Below, piece after piece: positions 42,425 to 51,162 of a stretch of DNA of 64,000 bases (position 1 is its first letter; each line of letters starts with the position of its first letter). The stretch is from Amycolatopsis methanolica 239 (GTDB lineage Bacteria; Actinomycetota; Actinomycetes; Mycobacteriales; Pseudonocardiaceae). The notes under the pieces are model-generated. The model saw only the letters and a program-made list of their open reading frames with translations, had not been told where the DNA came from and did not search any database. The position numbers were made by a program, and so were the translations under genes. The DNA lies in NCBI RefSeq assembly GCF_000739085.1, contig NZ_CP009110.1, positions 5,332,001 to 5,396,000 on the forward strand, given 5' to 3'.

Positions 42425-44710
42425 GTGGCGGGCACACTTCCGAGCGAGCTCACCAGTTTCGTCGGCCGGCGGCAGGAGCTCGCGGACATCCGGCGGCTGC
42501 TGTCCGCCGCGCGCCTGGTGACGCTGACGGGAGTCGGCGGGGTCGGCAAGACCAGGCTCGCGGTGCGGGCCGCGGTCGGGTTGAAACGCGCGTTCCCGGA
42601 CGGGGTGCACTTCGCCGAACTCGCGGACCTGGACGACCCGGCGCTGCTGACGCAGACCGTCGCCACCGCGCTCGGCCTGCGGGACGAGGCCGTCGAGCCC
42701 GCGGACCGGCTCGCCCAGTTCCTCGGCGACCGCCAGGTGCTGCTGGTGCTGGACAACTGCGAGCACCTCACCGACGCGTGCGCGACGCTGATCGGCAAGC
42801 TGCTCGCGGCGACCAGCGGGCTGCGCATCCTGGCGACCAGCCGTCAGCGGCTCTCGGTCGAGGGCGAGCACCTGCTGCCGGTGGAACCGCTGAGCCTGCC
42901 CGACCGCAGCGGCACCACCGAGGGAACCAGCGGCTGGGAAGCGATGGCGTTGTTCGCCGACCGCGCAGCCGCCGTGTCGCCGGGGTTCGCGCTCACCGCC
43001 GAGAACGAGGCGCTGATCGCGACGATCTGCCGGCACGTCGAGGGGCTGCCGCTGGCCATCGAGCTGGCCGCGGTCTGGTTGCGCACGCTCTCGCTCACCG
43101 AGCTGAACGACCGCCTGGCCGACCGGTTCGGGCTGCTGAGCGAAGCCTCCCGCACGGCGCCGCCGCGCCAGCAGGGCCTGGAGGCGCTCGTCGACTGGAG
43201 CTACCGGCTGTGCCTGCCCGCCGAGCAGCGGGCGTGGGAACGGCTGTCGGTGTTCCGCGGCGGGTTCGACCTGCCCGCGGCCGAGTTCGTGTGCGCGGGC
43301 GACGAGATCGGCGGCGACTCGCTCCTCGGCGTTCTCGCCGGGCTGGTCGACAAATCGGTTCTGGTACGGGTGCGGGAGACCTACGGGCACAACGCGCGCT
43401 ACCGGATGCTGGAGACGCTCGCCGAGTTCGGCGCGGCGCGGCTCGACGAGAACGGTGATCCGGCCGGTTCCACGCGGCGGCACCGCGATTTCTACCGCGA
43501 GCTCGCCCGCCGGTTCACCGAGGAGAAGATCACCTCGCGTCAGCAGGAGTGGATCTCCCGCATGCAGAGCGAGCACGCGAACCTGCGGGCGGCACTGGAG
43601 TCGTGGCTGGAGGAGCCGGACCCGCGGCCGGCGCTGGAGATGGCGGGGAACCTGTCGACGTTCTGGATCGCGGGCGGGCACCTGCTGGAGGGCAGCCGGT
43701 GGCTGGACCGCGTGCTCGAACTCGGCGGCGACCCATCACGGGAGCGGGCCCGCGCGTTGCACGCGTCGCTGCTCACCTGCACGTGGCTGGGGGTGCGGCG
43801 GGGGTTCGCCGGGCGGCTGCGGGAGTACCGGTCGATCGCGGCGGAGCTGGACGACCCGCTGATCAGCGTGGAGTTGCTCGTGTGCGAGGGGGTGAGCCGC
43901 TACTTCCTGGGCGATCCGCGGCGGGCGTGCGCGTTGCTGGAGGAGGCGCACGAGGCGTGCCGGGCGGCCGGGCACGACGGGCTGGCGTTGCAGATCCTGC
44001 CGTACCTGGCGCTGGCGCGGTTCGTGCTCAGCGAGCCGAACGCCGAGGAGGCCGGCGAGCAGGCGGTCGAACTCTGCGCGGCGCACGGGAACCCGCCCTG
44101 GTACACCGCGCTGGCGGTGTGGGTGGTGGGACTGGCGCTCTGGCGGCGCGGCGACCTGCAGCGCGCGGAACGCCTCCAGCGCGACGCGATCCGCCTGCGC
44201 GAACCGGCGGGTGATCATTCCGGGATCGCGCTGAGCCTGGAGTCGCTGGCCTGGTGCGCGGCGTCCGACCGGCGGTACAACCGGGCGGCGCGGCTGCTCG
44301 GCGCGGCCGCGACCGCGTGGCGCTTGTCCGGCGCCGGGCGGATCGAACCGGCGCTGCAGCAGGTTTCGCAGACGCACGCCGCGCTCCCGGCGCGCGAGGC
44401 CCTGGGACGGCGGGTGTTCGAGCAGGAGTACGCGCGCGGGGCGTCGATGACGTTCGACAGGGCGGTGGCGTTCGCCCTGGACGAGCGGCGGATGTCGGCG
44501 GCGCCGGCCAGCCCTTCGCGCAACCCGCTGACCGCCCGCGAGTCGGAAATCGCCGCGCTGGTCGCGAAGGGACTGAGCAACCGGCAGATCGCCGGGCAGC
44601 TCGTCATCTCCCAGCGGACGGCCGAAACGCACGTCGAGCACATCCTCGCCAAACTGGGGTTCACTTCGCGCAGCCAGATCGCTGCTTGGGTCACGGCTAA
44701 TGAGGCGTGA
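42425..44710 (+). CDS. Large ATP-binding LuxR-type regulator
   Basis: A 761-residue STAND-type regulator. FVGRRQELADIRRLL opens the NTPase. Walker A is LTGVGGVGKTRLA near residue 40, Walker B is VLLVLDNCEHL, and GLPLAIELAAVWLRTL is the GxP motif. Residues about 360-650 are TPR-like helical repeats. The C-terminal LuxR helix-turn-helix is LTARESEIAALVAKGLSNRQIAGQLVISQ with RTAETHVEHILAKLGF. Such proteins activate transcription after ligand and ATP sensing. GTG start. Divergent from the WYL gene; target unknown. Convergent with the NanT-like gene. Confidence 0.93.
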   Translation: MAGTLPSELTSFVGRRQELADIRRLLSAARLVTLTGVGGVGKTRLAVRAAVGLKRAFPDGVHFAELADLDDPALLTQTVATALGLRDEAVEPADRLAQFLGDRQVLLVLDNCEHLTDACATLIGKLLAATSGLRILATSRQRLSVEGEHLLPVEPLSLPDRSGTTEGTSGWEAMALFADRAAAVSPGFALTAENEALIATICRHVEGLPLAIELAAVWLRTLSLTELNDRLADRFGLLSEASRTAPPRQQGLEALVDWSYRLCLPAEQRAWERLSVFRGGFDLPAAEFVCAGDEIGGDSLLGVLAGLVDKSVLVRVRETYGHNARYRMLETLAEFGAARLDENGDPAGSTRRHRDFYRELARRFTEEKITSRQQEWISRMQSEHANLRAALESWLEEPDPRPALEMAGNLSTFWIAGGHLLEGSRWLDRVLELGGDPSRERARALHASLLTCTWLGVRRGFAGRLREYRSIAAELDDPLISVELLVCEGVSRYFLGDPRRACALLEEAHEACRAAGHDGLALQILPYLALARFVLSEPNAEEAGEQAVELCAAHGNPPWYTALAVWVVGLALWRRGDLQRAERLQRDAIRLREPAGDHSGIALSLESLAWCAASDRRYNRAARLLGAAATAWRLSGAGRIEPALQQVSQTHAALPAREALGRRVFEQEYARGASMTFDRAVAFALDERRMSAAPASPSRNPLTARESEIAALVAKGLSNRQIAGQLVISQRTAETHVEHILAKLGFTSRSQIAAWVTANEA

Positions 44711-44778
44711 TTTTGTGGCGGGGGTTTTTGTTGGCGGCTTGAGTTGCCGGGTGGCTCCCTGTGCTGCGGGGTGAAGGC

Positions 44779-44904
44779 ATGAACGGACCGTTCACCAGCG
44801 GGTGACTGGACGATTTCGTAGGCGCCGAAGGCATGAACGGACCATTCATCGCCACACCACTGGACCTCTCACCCGCCACCCAAGCCATGAACGGTCCATT
44901 CATT
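44779..44904. repeat. Tandem array of three 54-bp palindromic units
   Basis: Units begin at 44779, 44833 and 44887, a period of 54. Each opens with ATGAACGGACCGTTCA or a close variant, followed by a C-rich segment with ACTGGAC. This is the same family as the six-unit array at 22903-23215, including the preceding AAGGC or AAGCC. It lies between two convergent genes. Short open frames encoding MNGPF peptides on both strands are by-products of the palindrome. Confidence 0.8.
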
Positions 44905-44953
44905 CCCACACCACCAACCCCCTCGCGCGAGCCACCCGAGCCCCACCGCGGGT

Positions 44954-46351
44954 TCACCCCACCTCCACCCGCTCCCGCCGCCCCGCGCGGCCGATCCGCC
45001 CGAGACGCGCCGGCACGTCGAGCCCGACCAGCAGCGCCGTCAGCACCGTCAGCCCGGCCGCGAGCCACCCCAGCGCCGGCCCCAGCCCGATGTGCCCGGC
45101 CACCTGCGCGCCGAGCAGCGGGGCGACCGCGCCGCCGAGTGCGCCGACGTTGTAGGTGAACCCGAGGCTCGCCGCGCGGATGCGGGTCGGGAAGTGGTCC
45201 CCGATGTACTTCGGCAGCAGCCCCGATGTCCCGGAACTGGTGCCCTGCAACACGAACAGCAGCAACCAGACCAACACGATGCTGCCCGAGCCGAGCGCGA
45301 ACGCCGGGAACACGAACACCAGCGACAGCAGCAGCCCGCCCACGTACGTCGCGCGCGTGCCGAACCGGTCGCCGACCACCCCAGCCAGGCACGAACCGGC
45401 GGCGTACCCTAGCCCGGCCCAGGTCAGCGCGTTGGCCACCTGCCCGGCGTTGTAGTGCAGCTCCGTCTTCAGGTACGTGGGCAGCAGCGACTGGATCGGC
45501 CACGAGTACAGGAACGCGCAGAACACGGTGAGCATCAACCCGACCGCCACCGGCCACGCGCGGCCGCTGATCTGCACCCCGAACACCACGAACCCCACCA
45601 CGCACAGCGCGATGTACAGCGGATACAGGCTCCCCGCGTGCCCCGAGAAGATCAGCACCAGGCAGGTCGCCAGCACCACCGCCACGACCACGTCGAGCGG
45701 CGCCCGCCGCCGGTTCAGCAACGCCGTCGCGCTCGTCGAGCCGCCTCCACCAGAACCGACCTCCTCGGCCCAGTCCTTCGCCTCGGGCAACGTGCGCCGC
45801 AGCCACAGCGCGACGAACACCGGCAGGATCCCGAACCAGAACAGCCACCGCCAGCCGAAGCCCGGCACGATCAGGTCGTAGGCACGCGCGGCGAGCACGG
45901 TGCCGATCGGGTACGCCGACAGCAGGAACCCCGTCGCCCGGTTGCGCAGGCCCTTCGGCCAGCTCTCCATCACATACGTGCTGCTGGAGCCGTACTCGCC
46001 CGCCATGCCGAGGCCGACGACGACCCGGAAGACGAACAACGACCAGTAGTCCCAGGCGAACCCGCACAGCGCCGTGCCGACCGCGTAGAGCACGATGGAC
46101 GCGATCATCGCCGGGCGGCGGCCGAAGCGGTCGCCGAGCGCGCCCAGCGCGAGCCCGCCCAGCCAGCGGGACACGAACGCGGCCGACACCAGCGTGGACG
46201 CGGTGGCCAGCGACAGGTCGAACTCGTCGCGCAGCTCGGTGAGCACCAGCGTGATGATCACGAAGTCGAAGCCGTCGAGCAGGTAGCCGAGCCACGCTGC
46301 GCCGAACACCTTCCACTGGCCCGGACCGAGCCGGCGGTACCACGGGTTCAT
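44954..46351 (-). CDS. nanT: NanT-like MFS sialic acid transporter
   Basis: A 465-residue, 12-14-helix MFS symporter strongly resembling remembered E. coli NanT: PWYRRLGPGQWKVFGAAWLG, YLLDGFDFVIITLVLTEL, GMAGEYGSSSTYVMESWPKGLRN, LYSWPIQSLLPTYLKTEL and ASLGFTYNVGALGGAVAPL. NanT imports N-acetylneuraminate with protons. No aldolase, epimerase or kinase of sialic acid breakdown is in the window, so the true substrate may be another carboxylate. Divergent from a GntR/FadR regulator that probably controls it. Confidence 0.88.
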   Translation of the reverse strand: MNPWYRRLGPGQWKVFGAAWLGYLLDGFDFVIITLVLTELRDEFDLSLATASTLVSAAFVSRWLGGLALGALGDRFGRRPAMIASIVLYAVGTALCGFAWDYWSLFVFRVVVGLGMAGEYGSSSTYVMESWPKGLRNRATGFLLSAYPIGTVLAARAYDLIVPGFGWRWLFWFGILPVFVALWLRRTLPEAKDWAEEVGSGGGGSTSATALLNRRRAPLDVVVAVVLATCLVLIFSGHAGSLYPLYIALCVVGFVVFGVQISGRAWPVAVGLMLTVFCAFLYSWPIQSLLPTYLKTELHYNAGQVANALTWAGLGYAAGSCLAGVVGDRFGTRATYVGGLLLSLVFVFPAFALGSGSIVLVWLLLFVLQGTSSGTSGLLPKYIGDHFPTRIRAASLGFTYNVGALGGAVAPLLGAQVAGHIGLGPALGWLAAGLTVLTALLVGLDVPARLGRIGRAGRRERVEVG

Positions 46352-46431
46352 GTTCCTTACCTCTTCATCGAGGGCTAGTCGTGGGACGTTGGACGTCGTA
46401 TGATGCTGCGGACGTTAGCCGACGATTCCGG

Positions 46432-47109
46432 ATGGTGGCAAGAGTGCGGACACTGCGCAGCCAGGAACTGGCCGATTCGATCGTCGAGCTGATCGACCGG
46501 CGGCGCCTCGGGCCCGGCGATCCCCTGCCCCCGGAACCGCGGCTGATGGAGGAGTTCGGCGCGGCCCGCAACTCGGTCCGCGAGGCGCTGCGCACCCTGC
46601 AGGCGCTGGGCATCGTCGAAATCCGCCACGGCTACGGCACGTTCGTCGGCGCGGCGAGCATGACCGCGCTGAGCCCGTCGCTGCTGTTCCGCACGCGCGC
46701 CCGGTCGCGCGACGACCTGAGCGGGCTGCGCGATCTGCTGGAGGTCCGGCAGATCCTGGAGACCGAGCTGACCCGCAAGCTCGCCCGGCAGCGCGACGGC
46801 GAACTGCTCGAGCAGCTCGCCGAGCGGGTGCGGCGGATGTCCGACCCGGCCACCGCCACGGCCGCCGACGGCGAGTTCCACGAGCTGATCTGCACCGCGG
46901 TCGGCAACGAGCTGGCCGCCGAGCTGATCCGCCTGTTCTGGAGCGTCTACCGGCAGGCCGAGGCGCTCATCGGAGCGCCGCGCACGCCGTCGGACGCGCT
47001 GGTCGCCAAGCACCAGCGGATCGTCGACGCCATCACCGGCGGCGATCCGGAGGCGATCGACGACGCCGTGCGCCACCACTTCGACGAGGTCCGGAGCCGG
47101 CTCACCTGA
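46432..47109 (+). CDS. GntR-family (FadR subfamily) regulator
   Basis: A 225-residue regulator. The winged helix is RSQELADSIVELIDRRRLGPGDPLPPE, then FGAARNSVREALRTLQALGIVEIRHGYGTFV. The helical FCD effector domain shows LLEVRQILETELTRKLA, FHELICTAVGN and AKHQRIVDAITGGDPEAIDDAVRHHFDEV, with the metal-binding His residues. The ATG at 46432 is preferred; a GTG at 46381 would add 17 residues. Divergent from the NanT-like gene and upstream of the PoxB-like gene, so it may regulate both. FCD proteins usually sense small organic acids. Confidence 0.88.
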   Translation: MVARVRTLRSQELADSIVELIDRRRLGPGDPLPPEPRLMEEFGAARNSVREALRTLQALGIVEIRHGYGTFVGAASMTALSPSLLFRTRARSRDDLSGLRDLLEVRQILETELTRKLARQRDGELLEQLAERVRRMSDPATATAADGEFHELICTAVGNELAAELIRLFWSVYRQAEALIGAPRTPSDALVAKHQRIVDAITGGDPEAIDDAVRHHFDEVRSRLT

Positions 47110-47209
47110 TTGTGGCGTATTCGATTTTCGCCCGTAACGAGTGAAGTCGGGTGGACGTCCGCACCGCTGCGGGAGGAGCCTGGGCCCCAGGAGACGAAGG
47201 GGTGGGGCG

Positions 47210-48943
47210 ATGGCGACAGTGGCCGAGCAGATGGTACGGATCCTGCGGGACAGCGGTGTGCGCCGCATCTACGGGGTCGTCGGCGACAGTCTGAATCCGG
47301 TCGTGGACGCGGTGCGCCGCACCCCCGGCATCGAGTGGGTGCACGTCCGGCACGAGGAGACGGCGGCGTTCGCGGCGGCCGCGGAAGCGCAGATCACCGG
47401 TCAGCTCACCGTGTGCGCGGGCAGTTGCGGGCCGGGGAACCTGCACCTGATCAACGGTCTCTACGACGCGCACCGCAGCGGCGCGCCGGTGCTGGCGATC
47501 GCCTCGCACATCCCGTCCAACCAGATCGGCACCGGGTTCTTCCAGGAGACCCACCCGGAGCAGTTGTTCGCCGAGTGCAGCCACTTCAGCGAGCTGGTGT
47601 CCCAGGCGGACCAGATGCCGCGGCTCTTGCGGATCGCGATGCAGACCGCGGTCGGGCGCGGCGGGGTGTCGGTGCTGAGCATCCCGGGTGACGTGTCGGA
47701 GCGGCGGGCCACCGGCTCCGGGGCCGAGTCGGTGCACGTGGTCGAGCCGTCGCCCGTGGTGCCGCGGGAGGCGGCCATCGCGGAGCTGGTCAAGGTGCTC
47801 GACAGCGGCGAGAAGGTGATGCTGTTCGCCGGCGCCGGCTGCCGGGACGCGCACGACGAGGTGATGGCGCTGGCCGGCCGCCTGCTCGCGCCGGTGGGCC
47901 ACTCGCTCGGCGGCAAGGAGTGGATCCAGTTCGACAACCCGTACGACGTCGGCATGAGCGGGCTGCTCGGGTACGGCGCGTGCTACGACGCGATGCACGA
48001 GGCGGACCGCGTGGTGCTGCTGGGCACGGACTTCCCGTACGACGGGTTCCTGCCGCAGGCGCACACGGTGCAGATCGACACGAACCCGGCGCACCTCGGC
48101 CGCCGCACGCCGCTGGACCTGGCCGTGCACGGCTCGGTGAAGGAGACGCTCGCGGCGGTGCTCCCCCGCCTGCGGCAGCGCACCGACCGGTCTTTCCTGG
48201 ACCGCATGCTGCACGAACACGCGCGGCGGCTGGAGAAGGTGGTCGACGCGTACACGAAGGCCATCGAGCACCACACGCCGATCCACCCCGAGTACGCGGC
48301 CGCGGTGCTGGACGAGGTCGCCGCCGACGACGCGGTGTTCACTGTGGACACCGGAATGGGCAACGTGTGGGCGGCGCGGTACCTGACGCCGAACGGGCGG
48401 CGCCGGGTGATCGGCTCGTTCCGCCACGGCAGCATGGCGAACGCGCTGCCGCACGCCATCGGCGCCGCGCTGTCCTCGCCTGGCCGCCAGGTGGTGTCCA
48501 TCTCGGGCGACGGCGGGCTGGCGATGCTGATGGGCGACCTGCTAACGCTGTCGTTGTACGACGTGCCGGTGAAGGTGGTGCTGTTCAACAACGCCTCACT
48601 GGGCATGGTGAAGCTGGAGATGCTCGTGGACGGCCTCCCGTCCTACGGCACGGACCACACGCCGGTCGACTTCAGCGCGATCGCCGCGGCGTGCGGGATC
48701 TGGTCCACGCGGGTCGACCACCCGGGCGAGGTGCGGTCGGCGCTGACGAAGGCGTTCGAACACCAGGGGCCCGCGCTGGTCGAGCTGACCACCGACCCCA
48801 ACGCGATGTCCATCCCGCCCAAGATCACGAGCGAGATGCTGCGGGGCTTCGCGCTGGCCGCGAGCAAAACGGTGCTGAACGGCGGGGTGGGCAAGATGGT
48901 CGAGCTGGCGCGCAGCAACCTGCGGAACATCCCGCGCCCCTGA
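47210..48943 (+). CDS. Thiamine-diphosphate pyruvate oxidase/dehydrogenase (PoxB-like)
   Basis: A 577-residue enzyme, close to E. coli PoxB in length (572). RIYGVVGDSLNPVVDAV and HVRHEETAAFAAAAEAQ supply the catalytic Glu. CGPGNLHLINGLYDAHRSGAPVLAI is the pyrimidine domain. The central FAD/nucleotide domain has FAGAGCRDA. VVSISGDGGLAMLMGDLLTL with a VVLFNN continuation is the TPP-Mg motif. PoxB oxidises pyruvate to acetate and CO2, passing electrons to quinone. ATG at 47210 follows GAAGGGG. Acetolactate synthase is less likely given the HEETAAFAA and NNASLGMVKLE pattern. Confidence 0.87.
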   Translation: MATVAEQMVRILRDSGVRRIYGVVGDSLNPVVDAVRRTPGIEWVHVRHEETAAFAAAAEAQITGQLTVCAGSCGPGNLHLINGLYDAHRSGAPVLAIASHIPSNQIGTGFFQETHPEQLFAECSHFSELVSQADQMPRLLRIAMQTAVGRGGVSVLSIPGDVSERRATGSGAESVHVVEPSPVVPREAAIAELVKVLDSGEKVMLFAGAGCRDAHDEVMALAGRLLAPVGHSLGGKEWIQFDNPYDVGMSGLLGYGACYDAMHEADRVVLLGTDFPYDGFLPQAHTVQIDTNPAHLGRRTPLDLAVHGSVKETLAAVLPRLRQRTDRSFLDRMLHEHARRLEKVVDAYTKAIEHHTPIHPEYAAAVLDEVAADDAVFTVDTGMGNVWAARYLTPNGRRRVIGSFRHGSMANALPHAIGAALSSPGRQVVSISGDGGLAMLMGDLLTLSLYDVPVKVVLFNNASLGMVKLEMLVDGLPSYGTDHTPVDFSAIAAACGIWSTRVDHPGEVRSALTKAFEHQGPALVELTTDPNAMSIPPKITSEMLRGFALAASKTVLNGGVGKMVELARSNLRNIPRP

Positions 48944-49235
48944 CGCCCCTGTCCGCGGCCGGATCCGGGCCACCGGGCCGAGGGATGGTTCACCAAGCCC
49001 GGGTCGGCCCGGCTTGGTTCCGACGGGGCCGAGTCGATCGGGTGGGTCTGGGACCACCCTGGTCGCAACCGCCCCGGGGGGGCGGCGGGGTCGCACAAAC
49101 CACCCGCCAAGAACGGCTGCCGCTACCCTGCCCGTCGGACCGTTCGCAACAACCTCCACGGAGTGGGCGAGCGCGGGCCGCCGGTTGACCGAAGTGCCGC
49201 ATGTGGGACTGGCAGCCCGCAGCTAAGGTCGGCTC
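48944..49235. other. Gene-free interval
   Basis: About 290 bases with no credible gene, no clear terminator and no clear promoter. Antisense-looking open frames here lack starts with ribosome sites. Confidence 0.5.
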
Positions 49236-49568
49236 GTGCTGGTTCTGCGTTCGATCGGACTGTTCGTGCTGGCGGCGCTCGCCGAGATCGGTGGCGCCTG
49301 GCTCGTCTGGCAAGGCGTCCGCGAGCACCGCGGGTGGATCTGGATCGGCGCGGGTGCGATCGCGCTCGGGTTGTACGGCTTCGTCGCCACCCTGCAGCCG
49401 GACGCCAACTTCGGCCGCATCCTCGCCGCCTACGGGGGTGTGTTCGTCGCGGGCTCGCTGGCCTGGGGCGTGGTCGCCGACGGGTACCGGCCCGACCGGT
49501 TCGACGTCATCGGCGCGCTCATCTGCCTCGCGGGCGTCGCGGTGATCATGTACGCGCCCCGCGGCTGA
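49236..49568 (+). CDS. YnfA/UPF0060 family small membrane protein
   Basis: A 110-residue protein with four transmembrane helices in the DMT superfamily YnfA (UPF0060) family. [61 protein letters not shown] and [20 protein letters not shown] match the family pattern. GTG start. Function not settled; a role in efflux or tolerance has been suggested for relatives. Confidence 0.92.
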   Translation: MLVLRSIGLFVLAALAEIGGAWLVWQGVREHRGWIWIGAGAIALGLYGFVATLQPDANFGRILAAYGGVFVAGSLAWGVVADGYRPDRFDVIGALICLAGVAVIMYAPRG

Positions 49569-49625
49569 ACATCGTTTCACCGCCGCGTAGGCCACAGTGG
49601 ACACGGCTGGCCCGGTCCGGAGGGG

Positions 49626-49920
49626 ATGGACGGCCTGCACGAGCGCGACCGCTGGCGCCGCCTGCTCACCGAACACGGCGTCCCCTCCGACCCCCACGAC
49701 CTCCAGCTACCGCGCCGGGCGGTCGTCGTCCACCCCGGCGCCGCCTTCGGCAGCAAACGCTGGCCCGCCGAACGCTTCGCCACCGTCGCCCGCGCGCTCC
49801 GCGCCGCTGGTCACCGCGTGGTGATCACCGGCAGCACGTCCGAACAGGACCTCGCCGCCACCCTCGCCGTGCCAGCGGACCGCCTCGCCGGGCGAACCGG
49901 CCTGCTCGACCTCGCGGGTT
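49626..49920 (+). pseudogene. Fragment of a family 9 glycosyltransferase (heptosyltransferase-like)
   Basis: Only the central part of a GT9 enzyme is present. DGLHERDRWRRLLTEHGVP is followed by AVVVHPGAAFGSKRWPAERF, VARALRAAGHRVVITGSTSE and GRTGLLDLAGL. The N-terminal acceptor domain (about 150 residues) and the C-terminal donor-site half are missing. After LDLAGL the frame runs into the leader of the next gene. Left and right breakpoints are close to 49620 and 49925. Likely a deletion remnant. Confidence 0.75.
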
Positions 49921-49968
49921 TGCGGGCCGCCGGAAGTGGTAGCCGGGAGCGGACGAAGGGAGGCGATC

Positions 49969-50142
49969 GTGCCGGACGAGAAGCACGACGAGCTGGCCGA
50001 GTCGAAGCAGGCGCTGGCCGAGGCGAAGGAAGCGGCGCGGGACGCGAAGCTCACGCGACCCCACGAACAGGCCGAGCAGGAGGGCGCCCCGGCCGAACAC
50101 CCGCCCCACCAGGAGGACGACGACCGCTTCTCCCCCTCCTGA
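49969..50142 (+). CDS. Small acidic helical protein
   Basis: A 57-residue very hydrophilic protein. DEKHDELAESKQALAEAKEAA forms a likely coiled-coil helix, followed by a disordered Pro/Glu/His/Asp-rich tail. GTG start with GGGAGG 5 bases upstream. No recognised family. It follows the GT9 fragment on the same strand. Confidence 0.55.
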   Translation: MPDEKHDELAESKQALAEAKEAARDAKLTRPHEQAEQEGAPAEHPPHQEDDDRFSPS

Positions 50143-50153
50143 GGGGCTCGGGC

Positions 50154-51152
50154 CTACGAACGCACCGCCGCGGCGACCTCGGCCACCAGGCCCGGCTCCG
50201 CCTCGTACGGCAGGTAGAGCGTCGCGCGGGTGAACAGATCGCCGTAGCGGCGCCGGACCTCGGCCGCGACCTCGTCGGGCTTGCCTACCACCGCGATCGC
50301 GGCCAGCAACTCGTCGTCGACGAGCGTGCCCATCCGCTCCCACTCGCCGCGGCGGGACAGCCGGTGCAGCTCGTCACCCAGCTCGCCCCGGTCGTGCAGC
50401 TCCAGCACGCCCCGGTAGGCCGGCGTCGATCCGTAGAACGCTATCTGCCGCCGCGTGTCCGCGAGCGCGGCGGCGATCCCGGCGTCCGTCCGGCCGGTCA
50501 CCACCATCGGCGAACCCACCAGGTCGAAGCCGTCCAGCGAGTCCCGCCCGGACCGCAACGCAGGCACCGTCACCTCGCGCAGGTACCGCTCGGTGGTGAA
50601 CCCGTGACACAGGAAGCCGTCCGCGACCTCGCCCGCCACGCGCGTCATGCCCTCCCCCACGCCCGCGAGCAGCACCTTCGGCGGGCCGTACGGGTGCGGC
50701 GGCGGCGTGAACATCGGGGTCATCACCGTGTGGGTGTAGAACTCGCCCCGGAAGTTGAGGCACGCACCGGTCTGCCAGCTGTCCCAGATCGCCCGCAGCG
50801 CCAGCACGAACTCGCGCATCCGGGCGGCCGGTTGCGACCACGGCATCGAGAACCGCCGGGTGACGTGCGTCTTGATCTGCGTGCCAAGGCCGAGCAGCAG
50901 CCGTCCGCCGGACAGTTCCTGCAGGTCGTTCGCGATCTGCGCGACGGTCAACGGATTGCGCGCGAACGCCACCGCGATCGCCGTGCCGAGCGTGACGCGC
51001 TCGGTGACCGTGGAGCCGAGCGCGAGCGGCAGGAACGGGTCGTGCTTGACCTCGGTCGTCCACACGCCGTCGAAACCGTCGCGCTCGGCCCGCCGCATCG
51101 TCTCCCGGCAGTCGGCCGGGCTGGAGAACGGGACCGCGAAATCGACCTTCAC
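50154..51152 (-). CDS. LLM-class oxidoreductase, F420-dependent type
   Basis: A 332-residue luciferase-like protein of the group usually assigned as F420-dependent oxidoreductases in actinomycetes. KVDFAVPFSSPADCRETMRRAERDGFDGVWTTEVKHDPFLPL opens the protein. VTLGTAIAVAFARNPLTVAQIANDLQELSGGRLLLGLG, PPPHPYGPPKVLLAGVGEGMTRVAGEVADGF and the C-terminal AVVGKPDEVAAEVRRRYGD follow. GTG at 51152 lies 10 bases after the tesB stop, so the two genes probably form one transcript. Substrate unknown, though a lipid-related reaction is suggested by the neighbour. Confidence 0.85.
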   Translation of the reverse strand: MKVDFAVPFSSPADCRETMRRAERDGFDGVWTTEVKHDPFLPLALGSTVTERVTLGTAIAVAFARNPLTVAQIANDLQELSGGRLLLGLGTQIKTHVTRRFSMPWSQPAARMREFVLALRAIWDSWQTGACLNFRGEFYTHTVMTPMFTPPPHPYGPPKVLLAGVGEGMTRVAGEVADGFLCHGFTTERYLREVTVPALRSGRDSLDGFDLVGSPMVVTGRTDAGIAAALADTRRQIAFYGSTPAYRGVLELHDRGELGDELHRLSRRGEWERMGTLVDDELLAAIAVVGKPDEVAAEVRRRYGDLFTRATLYLPYEAEPGLVAEVAAAVRS

Positions 51153-51162
51153 CCGGCGAACG

